Assembly: GCF_029581195.1 (NCBI RefSeq)
Contig: NZ_CP120737.1
Location: 5,247,001 to 5,311,000 of the forward strand
Direction: 5' to 3'
Length of the DNA: 64,000 nucleotides
Origin: Solwaraspora sp. WMMD791
GTDB lineage: Bacteria > Actinomycetota > Actinomycetes > Mycobacteriales > Micromonosporaceae
Positions within the stretch are counted from its first letter, which is position 1, and the number at the start of each line of letters is the position of its first letter. A model generated the notes under the pieces. It had not been told where the DNA came from and ran no database searches. It worked only from the letters and a program-made list of their open reading frames with translations. This document shows positions 53,100 through 64,000 of the stretch, in pieces. The position numbers and the translations under genes are program-made.

Positions 53100-54086
53100 T
53101 CATGCTGAACTTCCGGGAGTGTCGCGGTCGGCGGGCGGCTTGTCCACCCCGGTACCGCCGGTGCCGCCGGTCCCGACCGCCGTCGCCGGTACGCCGGCCG
53201 GCAGTTGCACCACGACGGTGCGCGCCGACTTGTCGTGCAGCGCCTGCCGTAGCGGGCGGTCGAACAGCAGGTAGACGCAGTCGATGAACTGCAGGACGAA
53301 CCCGACGCAGCAGATCCACAGCAGAGTGGGCAGGCCGAGGGTGTTCCAGCGGCGGAACGAGCGGGCGAAGCCGAGCTGGCCGCCCGGCTCGACCGGCACG
53401 ATCTTCAGCCGGGTCAGCCGTTTGCCGAGGGTCTGGCCGGTGTTGGCGACGGCCGGCACCTCGTACGCCCACCAGATTGCCGCCGCCAGCAGGATGATCA
53501 CCATCTGCAGCCCGGAGGCCCGTTCGGTGACCTGCGGCAACCCTTCGGTGGACCGGTCGCCGGCCAGGGACCGCTGCCAGATCTCTGCCCACACCGGCCA
53601 GGACTCCACCACGAACTGCCAGACGAACCAGCCGTTGATGACGACGTTGAGCAGCAGCACCGCGCCGATGTCGATCAGCCGGGCGGCCAGCCGGGCACCG
53701 AGCGGGGCCAGCGCCAGCCCGTGTGGTCGCGGCTCGGGCGGCGGGTAGTAGGCCGGGTACCCCGGGGTCGGATATCCCGGCGGCGGGGCCGGATAGCCGG
53801 GCGGTGGATACCCCGGCGGTGGGTGTCCGGGCAGCGGGTGTCCGGGCAGCGGGTGTCCGGGCAGCGGGTGTCCGGGCGGCGGCGGGGCCGCCACCGGAGT
53901 CGGCGCAGTCGGGGCGGCCGGCACAGGTTGCGCTGGTGGGCTCGGCGGCTCCTCGGCCGGCGGCGGCCCGTCCGGCGGGGTGGCGTCAGCCGGCAGCGGC
54001 GCACCGATCCACCCGCCGCCGTCCCAGTACCGCTGGGTGCTCGGATCGGCGGGATCCTTGTACCAGCCGGGCGAGATCGACGTCAC
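53100..54086 (-). CDS. RDD-family membrane protein with DUF2510 and Pro-rich linker
   Basis: The 328-residue protein has an N-terminal DUF2510 module (SPGWYKDPADPSTQRYWDGG), a Pro/Gly/His/Tyr-rich linker with HPLPG and YPPPG repeats (about 70-118), and three membrane helices of the RDD domain (GARLAARLIDIGAVLLLNVV, GQTLGKRLTRLKIV). GTG 54086 starts DUF2510. A 15-base minisatellite at 53821-53880 encodes part of the linker. The function of RDD proteins is mostly open; transport or ion homeostasis has been proposed. Confidence 0.9.
   Translation of the reverse strand: MTSISPGWYKDPADPSTQRYWDGGGWIGAPLPADATPPDGPPPAEEPPSPPAQPVPAAPTAPTPVAAPPPPGHPLPGHPLPGHPLPGHPPPGYPPPGYPAPPPGYPTPGYPAYYPPPEPRPHGLALAPLGARLAARLIDIGAVLLLNVVINGWFVWQFVVESWPVWAEIWQRSLAGDRSTEGLPQVTERASGLQMVIILLAAAIWWAYEVPAVANTGQTLGKRLTRLKIVPVEPGGQLGFARSFRRWNTLGLPTLLWICCVGFVLQFIDCVYLLFDRPLRQALHDKSARTVVVQLPAGVPATAVGTGGTGGTGVDKPPADRDTPGSSA
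53821..53880 (-). repeat. 15-base tandem repeat, 4 copies, in the RDD gene
   Basis: GGGTGTCCGGGCAGC occurs at 53821, 53836 and 53851, and with one change at 53866. On the minus strand it encodes HPLPG repeats. Confidence 0.92.
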
Positions 54087-54226
54087 CGGACCGATCCCCG
54101 GTGGCGGGCGGATCCCCGGTGGCGGGCGGCCGGGTGGGGCGCGTTGGGCAAGCTCACCCTGGCACCTTAACGACCGACCCGGCCGGCACCGCAGCCTGTC
54201 GACGGTTCACCGACCGCCCACCCGGG

Positions 54227-55513
<1,287 letters not shown>

Positions 55514-55515
55514 TC

Positions 55516-56067
55516 ATGGATGCTGTGCAGAATGTTCAGCTCGACCGGTTGGACGCTGACCTGATCGCCCTGCTGGCGGCCGAGCCGAGGATCGGCGTAC
55601 TGGAGTGTTCGCGGCGGCTGCGGGTGGCGCGCGGCACCGTCCAGGCCCGGCTGGACAAGCTGCTCGCCCGGGGCGTGATCGAAGGCTTCGGCCCGCAGGT
55701 GTCACCGGTGGCACTCGGTTTCACGGTGACGTCGTTCGTCACGTTGGAGATCGGTCAGCGGCACGGGCACGGGCCGGTCGCGGCGCACCTGCGGGGCATC
55801 CCGGAGGTGCTGGAGGCGCACACCATCACCGGATCCGGCGACCTGCTGTGCCGGATCGTGGCCCGGTCCAACAGTGATCTGCAGCGGGTGCTGGACGAGA
55901 TCCTCGCCTACGAGGGGATCCGCCGGGCGTCGACGATCATCGCCCTGGCGCAGCAGATCCCGTACCGCGTCCTGCCGCTGGTGTCGGCGGCGGTGAGCGG
56001 CCCGCCGTCGCCGTCGGTGAGCGGCCCGCCGCCGGCGGCGGTGCCACCGGCGCCTCGTCCGGATTGA
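55516..56067 (+). CDS. Lrp/AsnC-family regulator
   Basis: The 183-residue protein has the Lrp winged helix (LDRLDADLIALLAAEPRIGV, LRVARGTVQARLDKL) and the RAM ligand-binding domain (VTSFVTLEIGQ, HTITGSGDLLCRIVARS). Amino acids such as tyrosine or phenylalanine are plausible ligands given the divergent hppD. A Pro/Ser-rich tail of about 25 residues follows. ATG 55516 fits the family start. Confidence 0.93.
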   Translation: MDAVQNVQLDRLDADLIALLAAEPRIGVLECSRRLRVARGTVQARLDKLLARGVIEGFGPQVSPVALGFTVTSFVTLEIGQRHGHGPVAAHLRGIPEVLEAHTITGSGDLLCRIVARSNSDLQRVLDEILAYEGIRRASTIIALAQQIPYRVLPLVSAAVSGPPSPSVSGPPPAAVPPAPRPD

Positions 56068-56200
56068 TCGCGCAGGTGGGCGAGGTTGTCCAGCGGTTGA
56101 TCACGCCGCTCCGGTGCCGGTGCCGCGGGACAGTGGCAGCCTTCGATCGTACGGTGGTCGCTGCCAACCACCGTTGCGCTCTCCACGAGGAGGAGACACC

Positions 56201-56638
56201 ATGTCCAGAGGTTCGGCTGTACTCCGTCGGCTGACCGCCGTCGCCGCTACCGCCGCACTGCTGACCGGCATGTCCGCTGTGGCCGCGTCACCCGCGTCCG
56301 CCCAGCAGATCGTCCGGCAGACCACCACCCGGGGCTGTGAGTGGACCACCGGTGTGGGTCAGTACTGGCGGGTCAAGGCCGATGTCACCGTCGCCCAGAT
56401 CGCCGGTACGAGCACCCGTTGGATCGAGTCGGCGACCAACGCCCGCACCGAACTGTCCGGGTTCACCTTCGGGGTCCGGGAGAGCAACTCGGTCGCGAGC
56501 GCGACCATCCAGGGCGGCGGGGTGAGCGTGCGGATCAGCGGCTCGGCGGTGCTCAACTACGGCGTTCCGACGCCGTTCGGCACCATCGAGTGGCTGAGCC
56601 AGCCGATCAGCTGCGCGACGACGTACTCGGTCTACTGA
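56201..56638 (+). CDS. small secreted protein, unknown
   Basis: The 145-residue protein has a classical signal peptide (LTAVAATAALLTGMSAVAAS, cleavage near PASAQQ) and a mature part of about 110 residues rich in strands, with two Cys (TRGCEW and ISCATT) likely forming a disulfide. GAGGAGGAG precedes ATG 56201. Its 3' end overlaps the convergent ArsR gene by 32 bases. I do not recognise the family. Confidence 0.75.
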   Translation: MSRGSAVLRRLTAVAATAALLTGMSAVAASPASAQQIVRQTTTRGCEWTTGVGQYWRVKADVTVAQIAGTSTRWIESATNARTELSGFTFGVRESNSVASATIQGGGVSVRISGSAVLNYGVPTPFGTIEWLSQPISCATTYSVY

Positions 56639-57692
56639 CCACCGGGTGCGGTGCCGTGCCGGACGGGACCCGGCGCGGCACCGCGCCACTGGCGTCGTCG
56701 CCCGCGCCCCCGTCGGCGTCGTCGAGGGCGTCACCGAGCGCGGTCCGCTCGTAGCGGACCGCGCGGCCGGTGCGGGCCCGTCGCACCAGCCCGGCATCCC
56801 GCAGTACGGCCAGGTGCCCGCCGACGGTGCCCAACGTCATGCCCAGCTGGGCGACCAGCTGGCTGGTGGTCGCCGGCACCGCCAGGGCGCGGAGCACGGC
56901 CGCCCGGGTAGGCCCGATCAGCCGGTCCAGCCCGTCGGCGGCCCGGTCGGGCGGCGGCGGGCCGAACAGTCCGGCGACGCCGCGCGCCGGGTAGCTGATC
57001 GCGTACGGCCAGGGCGGCTCCAGGTGCAGGCTCAGGGTGCTGAAGACCGACGGGACGAACAGCAGCCCCTGCCCGCCGAGCCGGTGCTGCTCCGGGGGGA
57101 ACCGGTCGACGACGATGGTGCCCGGGTCGGGCTCCCAGCGCAGCCGGGCTTCCAGGTCGGCCAGTGCGGCGCTCCAGCCGTACGTGGTCAGCCGGCCGGC
57201 CCGGTAGACGACGTCACGCTCCAGGATGGCCCGCAGCCGGGGCCAGTCCGGGGCGATCAGCGCCTGCCACGCGGCGTCGATGGCCTCGGCGAGCCGGTCG
57301 ACCACGTCGTCGGCGGCCAGCAGGCGCCCGGCCGCTCCGGTGGGGAAGGGCCGACCGGCCAGGCTGCGGGCGATCTCGTCGCGGGCCTGGTCCAGCGGGG
57401 TACGGCGGACCACCGCCAGCTGGTCGGCGAAGCTGAGCCCGACCCCGTCCGGCGGCGGCTGGACGAAGTCGGCGTTGTAGCCGGTGCGCCGGTACAGCGC
57501 CCGGATCGCCATGATGCCGGGCTGGGCGCGGCGCAGCGCGGCGTAGCGGTCGCGGTGCCGGTGCACCCAGGGCAGCAGCGGCCCGGCCGGACGGGTGCCG
57601 GCGAACAGCCGCAGGGCGGCCATCGTCTCGCCCAGCGGGGAGATCCCGAACCGACTGGCCGCCAGGTCGCCGGAGCTGACCTCGATCCGCAC
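56607..57692 (-). CDS. ArsR-family regulator with large N-terminal domain (DUF5937 type)
   Basis: The 361-residue protein has an N-terminal region starting IEVSSGDLAASRFGISPLGE (about 240 residues) and a C-terminal ArsR winged helix (GPTRAAVLRALAVPATTSQL, GMTLGTVGGHLAVLRDAGLV). This layout is common in actinobacteria next to MFS transporters. GTG 57692 is chosen because the family starts there. It is divergent from the MFS gene, with a palindrome between. Ligand unknown. Confidence 0.88.
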   Translation of the reverse strand: MRIEVSSGDLAASRFGISPLGETMAALRLFAGTRPAGPLLPWVHRHRDRYAALRRAQPGIMAIRALYRRTGYNADFVQPPPDGVGLSFADQLAVVRRTPLDQARDEIARSLAGRPFPTGAAGRLLAADDVVDRLAEAIDAAWQALIAPDWPRLRAILERDVVYRAGRLTTYGWSAALADLEARLRWEPDPGTIVVDRFPPEQHRLGGQGLLFVPSVFSTLSLHLEPPWPYAISYPARGVAGLFGPPPPDRAADGLDRLIGPTRAAVLRALAVPATTSQLVAQLGMTLGTVGGHLAVLRDAGLVRRARTGRAVRYERTALGDALDDADGGAGDDASGAVPRRVPSGTAPHPVVSRPSTSSRS

Positions 57693-57718
57693 CCGCTCCG
57701 CCTCCGCCCCGTCCCGCC

Positions 57719-57742
57719 ACCTTTCGCTTGACGTCGAAAGGT
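57719..57742. promoter_or_regulatory. palindromic operator between ArsR and MFS genes
   Basis: ACCTTTCG (57719-57726) and CGAAAGGT (57735-57742) form a perfect 8-base inverted repeat with an 8-base centre that includes TTGACG (57728-57733). It is a likely ArsR site controlling both genes. Confidence 0.65.
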
Positions 57743-57778
57743 TACCGTCGCCCGGCACCGGACCGGGATGCTCCACGC

Positions 57779-59008
57779 ATGACCACGAGTGCGCCGCCGG
57801 CCCCGCAGGCGACCTTCCGGGACCTGTTCACGGTCCGCGAGTTCCGGGTGCTCTTCGCCAGCTACGGCATCTTCATGGTCGGCGAGACGGTGAAGATGCT
57901 GGCCCTGTCGGTGCTGATCTACGACCGTACGGGTTCGCCGTTGCTGGCCGCGTTGGCGTACGTCGCCGGTTTCCTGCCCAGCGTGCTCGGCGGCATGTTC
58001 CTGCTGGCGTACGCCGACCGGTGGCGACCACGGGCGGTGATGGTCGGCTACGACCTGGTCCGGGTGGCCATGGTGGCGGTGCTGGCGCTCGGTGTGCTGT
58101 CACCCGGTGGCGCGTTGGCGCTGGTGTTCGTCGTCGGGTTGTTCACCCCGGTGTCGTCGGCGATGCGGACCGCCCTGCTGCCGGATCTGCTGGCCGGCGA
58201 CCGGTACGTGCTGGGGCGGGCGTTGTTCACCGTCACCGCCGGGGCCACCCAGGTCCTCGGGTTCGCCGTCGGCGGGGCGCTGATCGGCCTGCTGGGCCCG
58301 TACGGTGCCCTCTGGATCACGGCCGCGACCTGCCTGACCTCGGCGGTGTTGATCCGGTTCGGGCTGACCGACCGGCCGCCCCGGACGGTCGCGGTGGCCG
58401 GGGTGGTGCGGCCGGGCGCGGTCCGTCAGACCTGGCAGGTCAACCGGCAGCTGCTGGCCGACCGCCCGGTACGCGGGCTGCTGCTGGCGCAGTGGCTGCC
58501 CGGTTCGCTGCTGGTCGGGGCGGAGGGGGTGGTGGTGCCGTACACCGGTGGTGACGGGGCCGGGGTGCTGTTCATGGCCGGTGCCGCCGGGATGCTGCTG
58601 GGGGATCTGGTGATCGGACGCTGGACGGCGCCGGCGCGGCGGGAGGCGTTGACCCCGTGGTTGGCGTTGCTGCTCGGGGTGCCGATGCTGGCGTTCGTCG
58701 CCGACATCGGGCTGCTGGTGGCGGCGGTGCTGTTCGGGGTGGCGGCGTTCGGGTTCTCGTACCATCTGGGGTTGGCCCGGCGGTTCCTGGACGCGGTGCC
58801 GGCTGATCGGCGCGGCCAGGCGTTCGGGCTGTCCCACATGGGGATGATGACCGGGCAGGGGCTGGCGGCCGGTGGTGCCGGCCTGGTGGCGCAGTGGCTG
58901 GCGCCGGGGCTGGTGATGGCCGGGTTCGGGGCGTTGTCGCTGGTCGCCACCCTGCTCCTGTGGCGACAACTCCGGGTGCCACGCATGAATGTACCCCGAC
59001 ACGCCTAA
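57779..59008 (+). CDS. MFS transporter
   Basis: The 409-residue protein has about twelve membrane segments with VREFRVLFASYGIFMVGETV at the start and AYADRWRPRAVMV in the first cytoplasmic loop, the MFS motif A region. It is of the group annotated as multidrug or macrolide exporters (DHA3-like). ATG 57779 follows the operator by 37 bases. Regulation by the divergent ArsR protein is likely. Substrate unknown. Confidence 0.9.
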   Translation: MTTSAPPAPQATFRDLFTVREFRVLFASYGIFMVGETVKMLALSVLIYDRTGSPLLAALAYVAGFLPSVLGGMFLLAYADRWRPRAVMVGYDLVRVAMVAVLALGVLSPGGALALVFVVGLFTPVSSAMRTALLPDLLAGDRYVLGRALFTVTAGATQVLGFAVGGALIGLLGPYGALWITAATCLTSAVLIRFGLTDRPPRTVAVAGVVRPGAVRQTWQVNRQLLADRPVRGLLLAQWLPGSLLVGAEGVVVPYTGGDGAGVLFMAGAAGMLLGDLVIGRWTAPARREALTPWLALLLGVPMLAFVADIGLLVAAVLFGVAAFGFSYHLGLARRFLDAVPADRRGQAFGLSHMGMMTGQGLAAGGAGLVAQWLAPGLVMAGFGALSLVATLLLWRQLRVPRMNVPRHA

Positions 59009-59065
59009 AAAGGGCATTTGGGTCGGCGGTCGGTCGGGTCCAGGTCCGGCCGTTACGGTGGCCCG

Positions 59066-60481
59066 ATGGCGAAGGGGAGCGCGCCGTGCGTGAAGTGCTA
59101 TCTGGCCTTCGCGCTCGTCGTGGTCATCGTGCTCGCCGCCACCGGCGTCTGGAACCCGTTCCCCGGCCTGTGGGACTGGGTCAACCGCAGCCGCCCCCTC
59201 GCTGAGCCCGACGTCACCTGGCAGCAGCGGGTCGACGGCGCCCCGCAGAGCATCACCGTCACCGACCGGGCCGTCATCGTCGAACACCGGCTGACCGTCG
59301 AAGGCCACAGCCTCACCTCCGGCAACCAGGTCTGGGAGCACAAGGCCGACTGGGCCGCCGTCGCCGGCACCGGCACCGACCAGGTCGTCGTCGCCGGCAC
59401 CCTGCTGGTCAAGGGCTACCAGGTGCTCAACCCGGCGACCGGTGCCCTGCTGCGCCGCGACGAGGCCGCCGTCGCCGTCTGGACCTACCGCAACGCGCTG
59501 CTCGACGTCGAGTGTGCCGGCCCGCGTGACTGCACCCTGCGGGCCTGGGATCCGCGCGGCCAGCAGCCACGGTGGACCGCCCAACTGCCCGGCATGGGTC
59601 TCGTGCTCTTCGCCGACAACCCGCAGCTGCTCACCAGCCGACCGTTGACCGCCCGCGGCGTCGCCGACGACGCCGGCGGCCCGCAGAACCTGCCGGCCGC
59701 CCTCGGCTTCCCGATCGACGGCAAGATCCACGTCGTGGAGACCCGGACCGGCAAGGTGCTGCAGGAGCTGAAAGAGGAGCAGCACGAACGGATCGTGGTC
59801 CTCGGCGGTCGGGTCTTCACCCTGGTCGCCACCCCCCGCGACGGTGCCTGCTACTACACCGCCACCGCCCACGACCCGGTGACCGCGCTGCCAGTGTGGC
59901 AACGGGCCGGGATCAACCTGCGGACCGCCGACCGCACCGGTTGCGCCCAGCGGCACAATCCGACCGGCGGCCCCAACGTGCTGGCCGGGGTCGCCCCCGA
60001 CATGCGGGAAACCGTCCTCGACGCCCACGACGGGCGGGTGCTGTGGACCGGTGCCGCCGGGCAGGAGCTGCGGGCCGTCGACGACCGGTACGCGCTGACC
60101 CGCTCCGCCGACGGCACCACCCTCCAGGCGTACGCCCTGCCGACGTCGACCCCGGCGTGGACCCGGCCGATCGACGACGACGCGCAGATCGCCCTCACCC
60201 GGTACGCCGCCCTGGTCGTCACCCGTAAACCCGACCGGGTCGTCGCCCTTGATCCGGCCACCGGCACCGAACTGGCCAATCTTCGTACCTCGGCCGAGGT
60301 CAAGGCGGTCGGGCCAGCCGGCATGGTCATCGGCGAGGGTCGGGAGATCGGCTACGTCAGGTTCGCCGGAGCCGATCTCCCGGCACCCGCCGTCACCGGC
60401 CCCGGGGGCGTCGACCCCGGACCCACCTGTGGCGGTGTGAAGCAGGAGTCCTGCCCCGGCGACGGCAGCAAGGACGGCTGA
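59066..60481 (+). CDS. membrane-anchored PQQ-like beta-propeller protein
   Basis: The 471-residue protein has an N-terminal anchor (YLAFALVVVIVLAATGVW) preceded by PCVKC, and a propeller with blades such as HSLTSGNQVWEHKADW, YQVLNPATGALLRRD and VVALDPATGTELANL. The tail GPTCGGVKQESCPGDG has two Cys. It resembles the protein at 50561-51949 in layout but differs in sequence. A dispersed palindromic element follows 16 bases after the stop. Confidence 0.82.
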   Translation: MAKGSAPCVKCYLAFALVVVIVLAATGVWNPFPGLWDWVNRSRPLAEPDVTWQQRVDGAPQSITVTDRAVIVEHRLTVEGHSLTSGNQVWEHKADWAAVAGTGTDQVVVAGTLLVKGYQVLNPATGALLRRDEAAVAVWTYRNALLDVECAGPRDCTLRAWDPRGQQPRWTAQLPGMGLVLFADNPQLLTSRPLTARGVADDAGGPQNLPAALGFPIDGKIHVVETRTGKVLQELKEEQHERIVVLGGRVFTLVATPRDGACYYTATAHDPVTALPVWQRAGINLRTADRTGCAQRHNPTGGPNVLAGVAPDMRETVLDAHDGRVLWTGAAGQELRAVDDRYALTRSADGTTLQAYALPTSTPAWTRPIDDDAQIALTRYAALVVTRKPDRVVALDPATGTELANLRTSAEVKAVGPAGMVIGEGREIGYVRFAGADLPAPAVTGPGGVDPGPTCGGVKQESCPGDGSKDG

Positions 60482-60497
60482 CCGCCCCCTCTCTTTT

Positions 60498-60565
60498 CCC
60501 GACGATCTTGCAGTTATCGCGAAGATTTGTCCAAAATGTTCCTCGATAAGTGCAAGATCGTCGGG
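60498..60565. repeat. dispersed palindromic element, copy B
   Basis: Arms 60498-60519 (CCCGACGATCTTGCAGTTAT..) and 60544-60565 match at 21 of 22 positions around a 24-base centre that again contains GAAGATTTGTCCA and TGTTCCT. Centre length and sequence agree with copy A at 34059-34138. It lies between two genes in the same direction and may end transcription of the upstream gene. Confidence 0.8.
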
Positions 60566-60639
60566 ATCTTGGACGGGTGGCGTGGGGGATGACCGGGGGG
60601 TTGGTTGGTACCGCCCTCTCTGGCCTAGGCTTGCCGGTC

Positions 60640-62322
<1,683 letters not shown>

Positions 62323-62383
62323 CCGGCCAGCCCGTCTCCGGATGCCAATTATGACCTGACATCTGACCTGATGAGATGGGCAA

Positions 62384-62626
62384 GTGGCGAACCTGGAGGC
62401 GGCGGTACGGAAGTTGCGCACGGCGCAAGCTGCGGTGCCTCGTGCCGAAGAACGGGCCGCCCGGCTCGTGGCCGAGGCCCGAGTGAAGGTGGACCGGGCA
62501 CGCGCCGACCTGGCCGAAGCGATCAGGGCCGCCGACCGGGACGGCGTGCGCCAAGTGGACATCGTGGCGGCCACCGGCTACAGCCGGGAGCGGGTCCGGC
62601 AGATCATCCGCGACGGGGAACCCTGA
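62384..62626 (+). CDS. small helix-turn-helix protein
   Basis: The 80-residue protein has a long charged N-terminal helix (RAEERAARLVAEARVKVDRA) and a C-terminal helix-turn-helix (VDIVAATGYSRERVRQII) like sigma region 4. Related proteins occur as small DNA-binding regulators in actinobacteria and their plasmids. GTG 62384 follows GATGGGC weakly. Targets unknown. Confidence 0.75.
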   Translation: MANLEAAVRKLRTAQAAVPRAEERAARLVAEARVKVDRARADLAEAIRAADRDGVRQVDIVAATGYSRERVRQIIRDGEP

Positions 62627-62718
62627 CGTCTCGACGCCGGACGCCAGCGCCGCCGGGGCCTTGCGGCAGGCGGGCTGGCGTCAGACGTCGGTGGCCGAAC
62701 TTCGGAGAGCGTGGCCGT

Positions 62719-62759
62719 GTACGGGCGGGCCGGATCTGGTCGGTCCGGCCCACCCGTAC
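62719..62759. terminator. hairpin between convergent HTH and phoX genes
   Basis: GTACGGGCGGGCCGGA (62719-62734) pairs with TCCGGCCCACCCGTAC (62744-62759), 15 of 16 positions, loop nine bases. No T run. Confidence 0.65.
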
Positions 62760-62770
62760 GGTCGATCGGG

Positions 62771-64000
62771 TCAGCCCAGGTACTTCTCCCAGGGGCCGGT
62801 GATGGCCAGGGTGAGGCCCGGGTCCTGCATGTTGACGAAGAGCACCTTGCCGTCGGCGGTGAAGACCGGCCCGCAGAACTCCGAGTCGTTGAGCTGGTTG
62901 CGGGCGATCGCGTAGGTCGGGCCGCCCGGGACCGAGCTGAGTACGTGGGACGCGCCCGAGCCGTCCTCGGCCAGCACCAGGCTGCCCCACGGGGTGACGG
63001 TCACGTTGTCCGGCCCGTCGAAGGTCAGGTCGCTGTACCTGGCCGGCGTACCCTCCTCGGACGACGTCTGGTGCGGGAAGTACGTCACCAGCTGGATGGT
63101 CTGCGCCCGGTAGTCGTAGAACCAGACCATGCCGTCGTGCGGAGCGGCGTCCGCCGGCAGGTCACCGTCCTCCCATGCGTACGAGTTGACCACGTACACG
63201 CCCTGGTCGGTGCCCCACACGCCCTCGAACTTGCGGCCCCGGGTGACCTGATCGTCGGCGAACTGCTCCCGCAGGGGCGTGGCACGGGCGTCGCGCTCAG
63301 GGACCTCGATCCACCGTACGGGGAACGGCCGGCCCAGCTGCGCGGAGGTCAGGTAGGCGACGTCCGGCAGCACCGAACCGTCATCCATGATGATCTGCAT
63401 CGCGGCGAGGGTGCCCGCGTCCGGGGCGAGGCGGGTGAGCACTCCGGGGCCGAGCTTCACGCCGCGCGGCGCGGTCCACCGGTAGAACAGTCCGTTCGGC
63501 CCGTCGGCGTCCTCGGACAGGTAGATCCTCGTACGATCCTTGTCGATCGCCAGGGCTTCGTGGGCGTACCGGCCCAGGCACTTGATCGGCCTCGGGTCGG
63601 CACGGCCGTCGGCCCACACCTCGAAGACGTAGCCGTGGTCCTTCTGGTAGACGCCGGTGCGGCCGTCCTCGTCCCACTCGTCGCCGGCCCGGTCCTCGGT
63701 CTCCTCGCAGGTCAGCCAGGTCCCCCACGGGGTGGGCCCGCCCGCGCAGTTGTCGACGGTGCCGGAGATGGCGACGAACTCGCCGAGGTTGCGCCCGGCC
63801 CGGTCGGTCCGGATCACCGTGCAACCGCCGGCGTCGACCGCTCCCGGGTCGTAGACGGTGCCGGCGACGTGCGGTACGCCGTACTCGGCTCCCGGGCCGA
63901 GCTCGTGGTTCTGGATCAGGGTGTACCGGCCGTGTCCGGCGTCGAAGACGGCCATCCCGTCGTGCTCGGCCGGGGTCAGGCCCTGGCCGCGGTCGAGGCG
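62771..64000 (-). CDS. phoX: PhoX-like phosphatase (DUF839), 5' partial at window end
   Basis: The frame stays open through base 64000, so the start is outside; 409 residues are visible. It has the DUF839/PhoX layout: MAVFDAGHGRYTLIQNHE, the GTWLTCEETED motif with acidic metal ligands, GYVFEVWADG, ARYSDLTFDGPDNVTV and a closing LFVNMQDPGLT. PhoX enzymes are Tat-exported calcium/iron alkaline phosphatases; the expected Tat signal would lie beyond the window. A twin arrangement with phosphate genes cannot be seen here. Confidence 0.9.
   Translation of the reverse strand, partial: RLDRGQGLTPAEHDGMAVFDAGHGRYTLIQNHELGPGAEYGVPHVAGTVYDPGAVDAGGCTVIRTDRAGRNLGEFVAISGTVDNCAGGPTPWGTWLTCEETEDRAGDEWDEDGRTGVYQKDHGYVFEVWADGRADPRPIKCLGRYAHEALAIDKDRTRIYLSEDADGPNGLFYRWTAPRGVKLGPGVLTRLAPDAGTLAAMQIIMDDGSVLPDVAYLTSAQLGRPFPVRWIEVPERDARATPLREQFADDQVTRGRKFEGVWGTDQGVYVVNSYAWEDGDLPADAAPHDGMVWFYDYRAQTIQLVTYFPHQTSSEEGTPARYSDLTFDGPDNVTVTPWGSLVLAEDGSGASHVLSSVPGGPTYAIARNQLNDSEFCGPVFTADGKVLFVNMQDPGLTLAITGPWEKYLG

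Overview
The window is chromosomal DNA from a high-GC actinomycete, most likely a member of the Micromonosporaceae. The base composition, the frequent GTG starts, the ATGA/GTGA stop-start overlaps and the gene content (Lsr2, CarD, DisA, ClpC, DUF397 regulators) all fit. Much of the left half keeps the gene order known from the Mycobacterium tuberculosis Rv3581c-Rv3603c region (ispF-ispD-carD-lpqE-radA-disA-mutY-clpC-lsr2-lysS-coaX-panD-panC-DUF2520), with nadBC, def, a type III PKS cluster and other genes inserted. There are no rRNA or tRNA genes, no CRISPR array and no intact mobile element that I could recognise.

Layout. 1-3.1 kb: a repeat-rich acidic/basic protein, then a second-copy nuoD translationally coupled to a MidA-type methyltransferase. 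3.2-11.6 kb: coenzyme A and NAD supply (DUF2520 oxidoreductase, panC, panD, a septum-formation lipoprotein, nadB, nadC, coaX) and lysS. 11.7-15.3 kb: lsr2 and clpC, separated by a 500-base regulatory region with a perfect terminator, DnaA boxes and a ClgR-like site. 15.3-21.7 kb: mutY, an ACT protein, def, a membrane protein, disA, radA and an LpqE-like lipoprotein. 21.8-25.9 kb: a compact UbiA/methyltransferase/flavoprotein/type III PKS cluster, probably for a prenylated phenolic lipid. 25.9-30 kb: a thioredoxin-like membrane protein, carD, ispD, ispF and a TPR membrane protein. 30-33.4 kb: homogentisate catabolism (hmgA, an unknown coupled gene, fumarylacetoacetase).

33.4-40.7 kb is an accessory-looking stretch: a MazF-type toxin-antitoxin pair with an iterated operator, a dispersed palindromic element, a DUF5753/DUF397 regulator pair, a lone YefM-type antitoxin, MerR with a divergent aldo/keto reductase, and a mosaic tandem duplication of a lipoprotein gene. 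40.7-46.6 kb: a two-component system next to a MacB-like export system (adaptor, ATPase, permease). 46.6-48.4 kb: two 42-base palindromes around a short ORF, followed by ArsR and SRPBCC genes. 48.5-50.5 kb: an envelope-stress trio behind a SigB/SigF-like promoter. 50.5-62.6 kb: two beta-propeller membrane proteins, an aromatic aminotransferase, an RDD membrane protein, hppD with a divergent Lrp regulator, a secreted protein, an ArsR/MFS pair, fumarase class I and a small HTH protein. The window ends inside a phoX-like gene.

Tyrosine degradation is split over two places: the aminotransferase and hppD (52-55 kb) make homogentisate, and hmgA plus fumarylacetoacetase (30-33 kb) take it to fumarate, which the fumarase at 60.6 kb could use. 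A striking general feature is the number of short tandem repeats (units of 15-35 bases), many inside coding regions and in frame.
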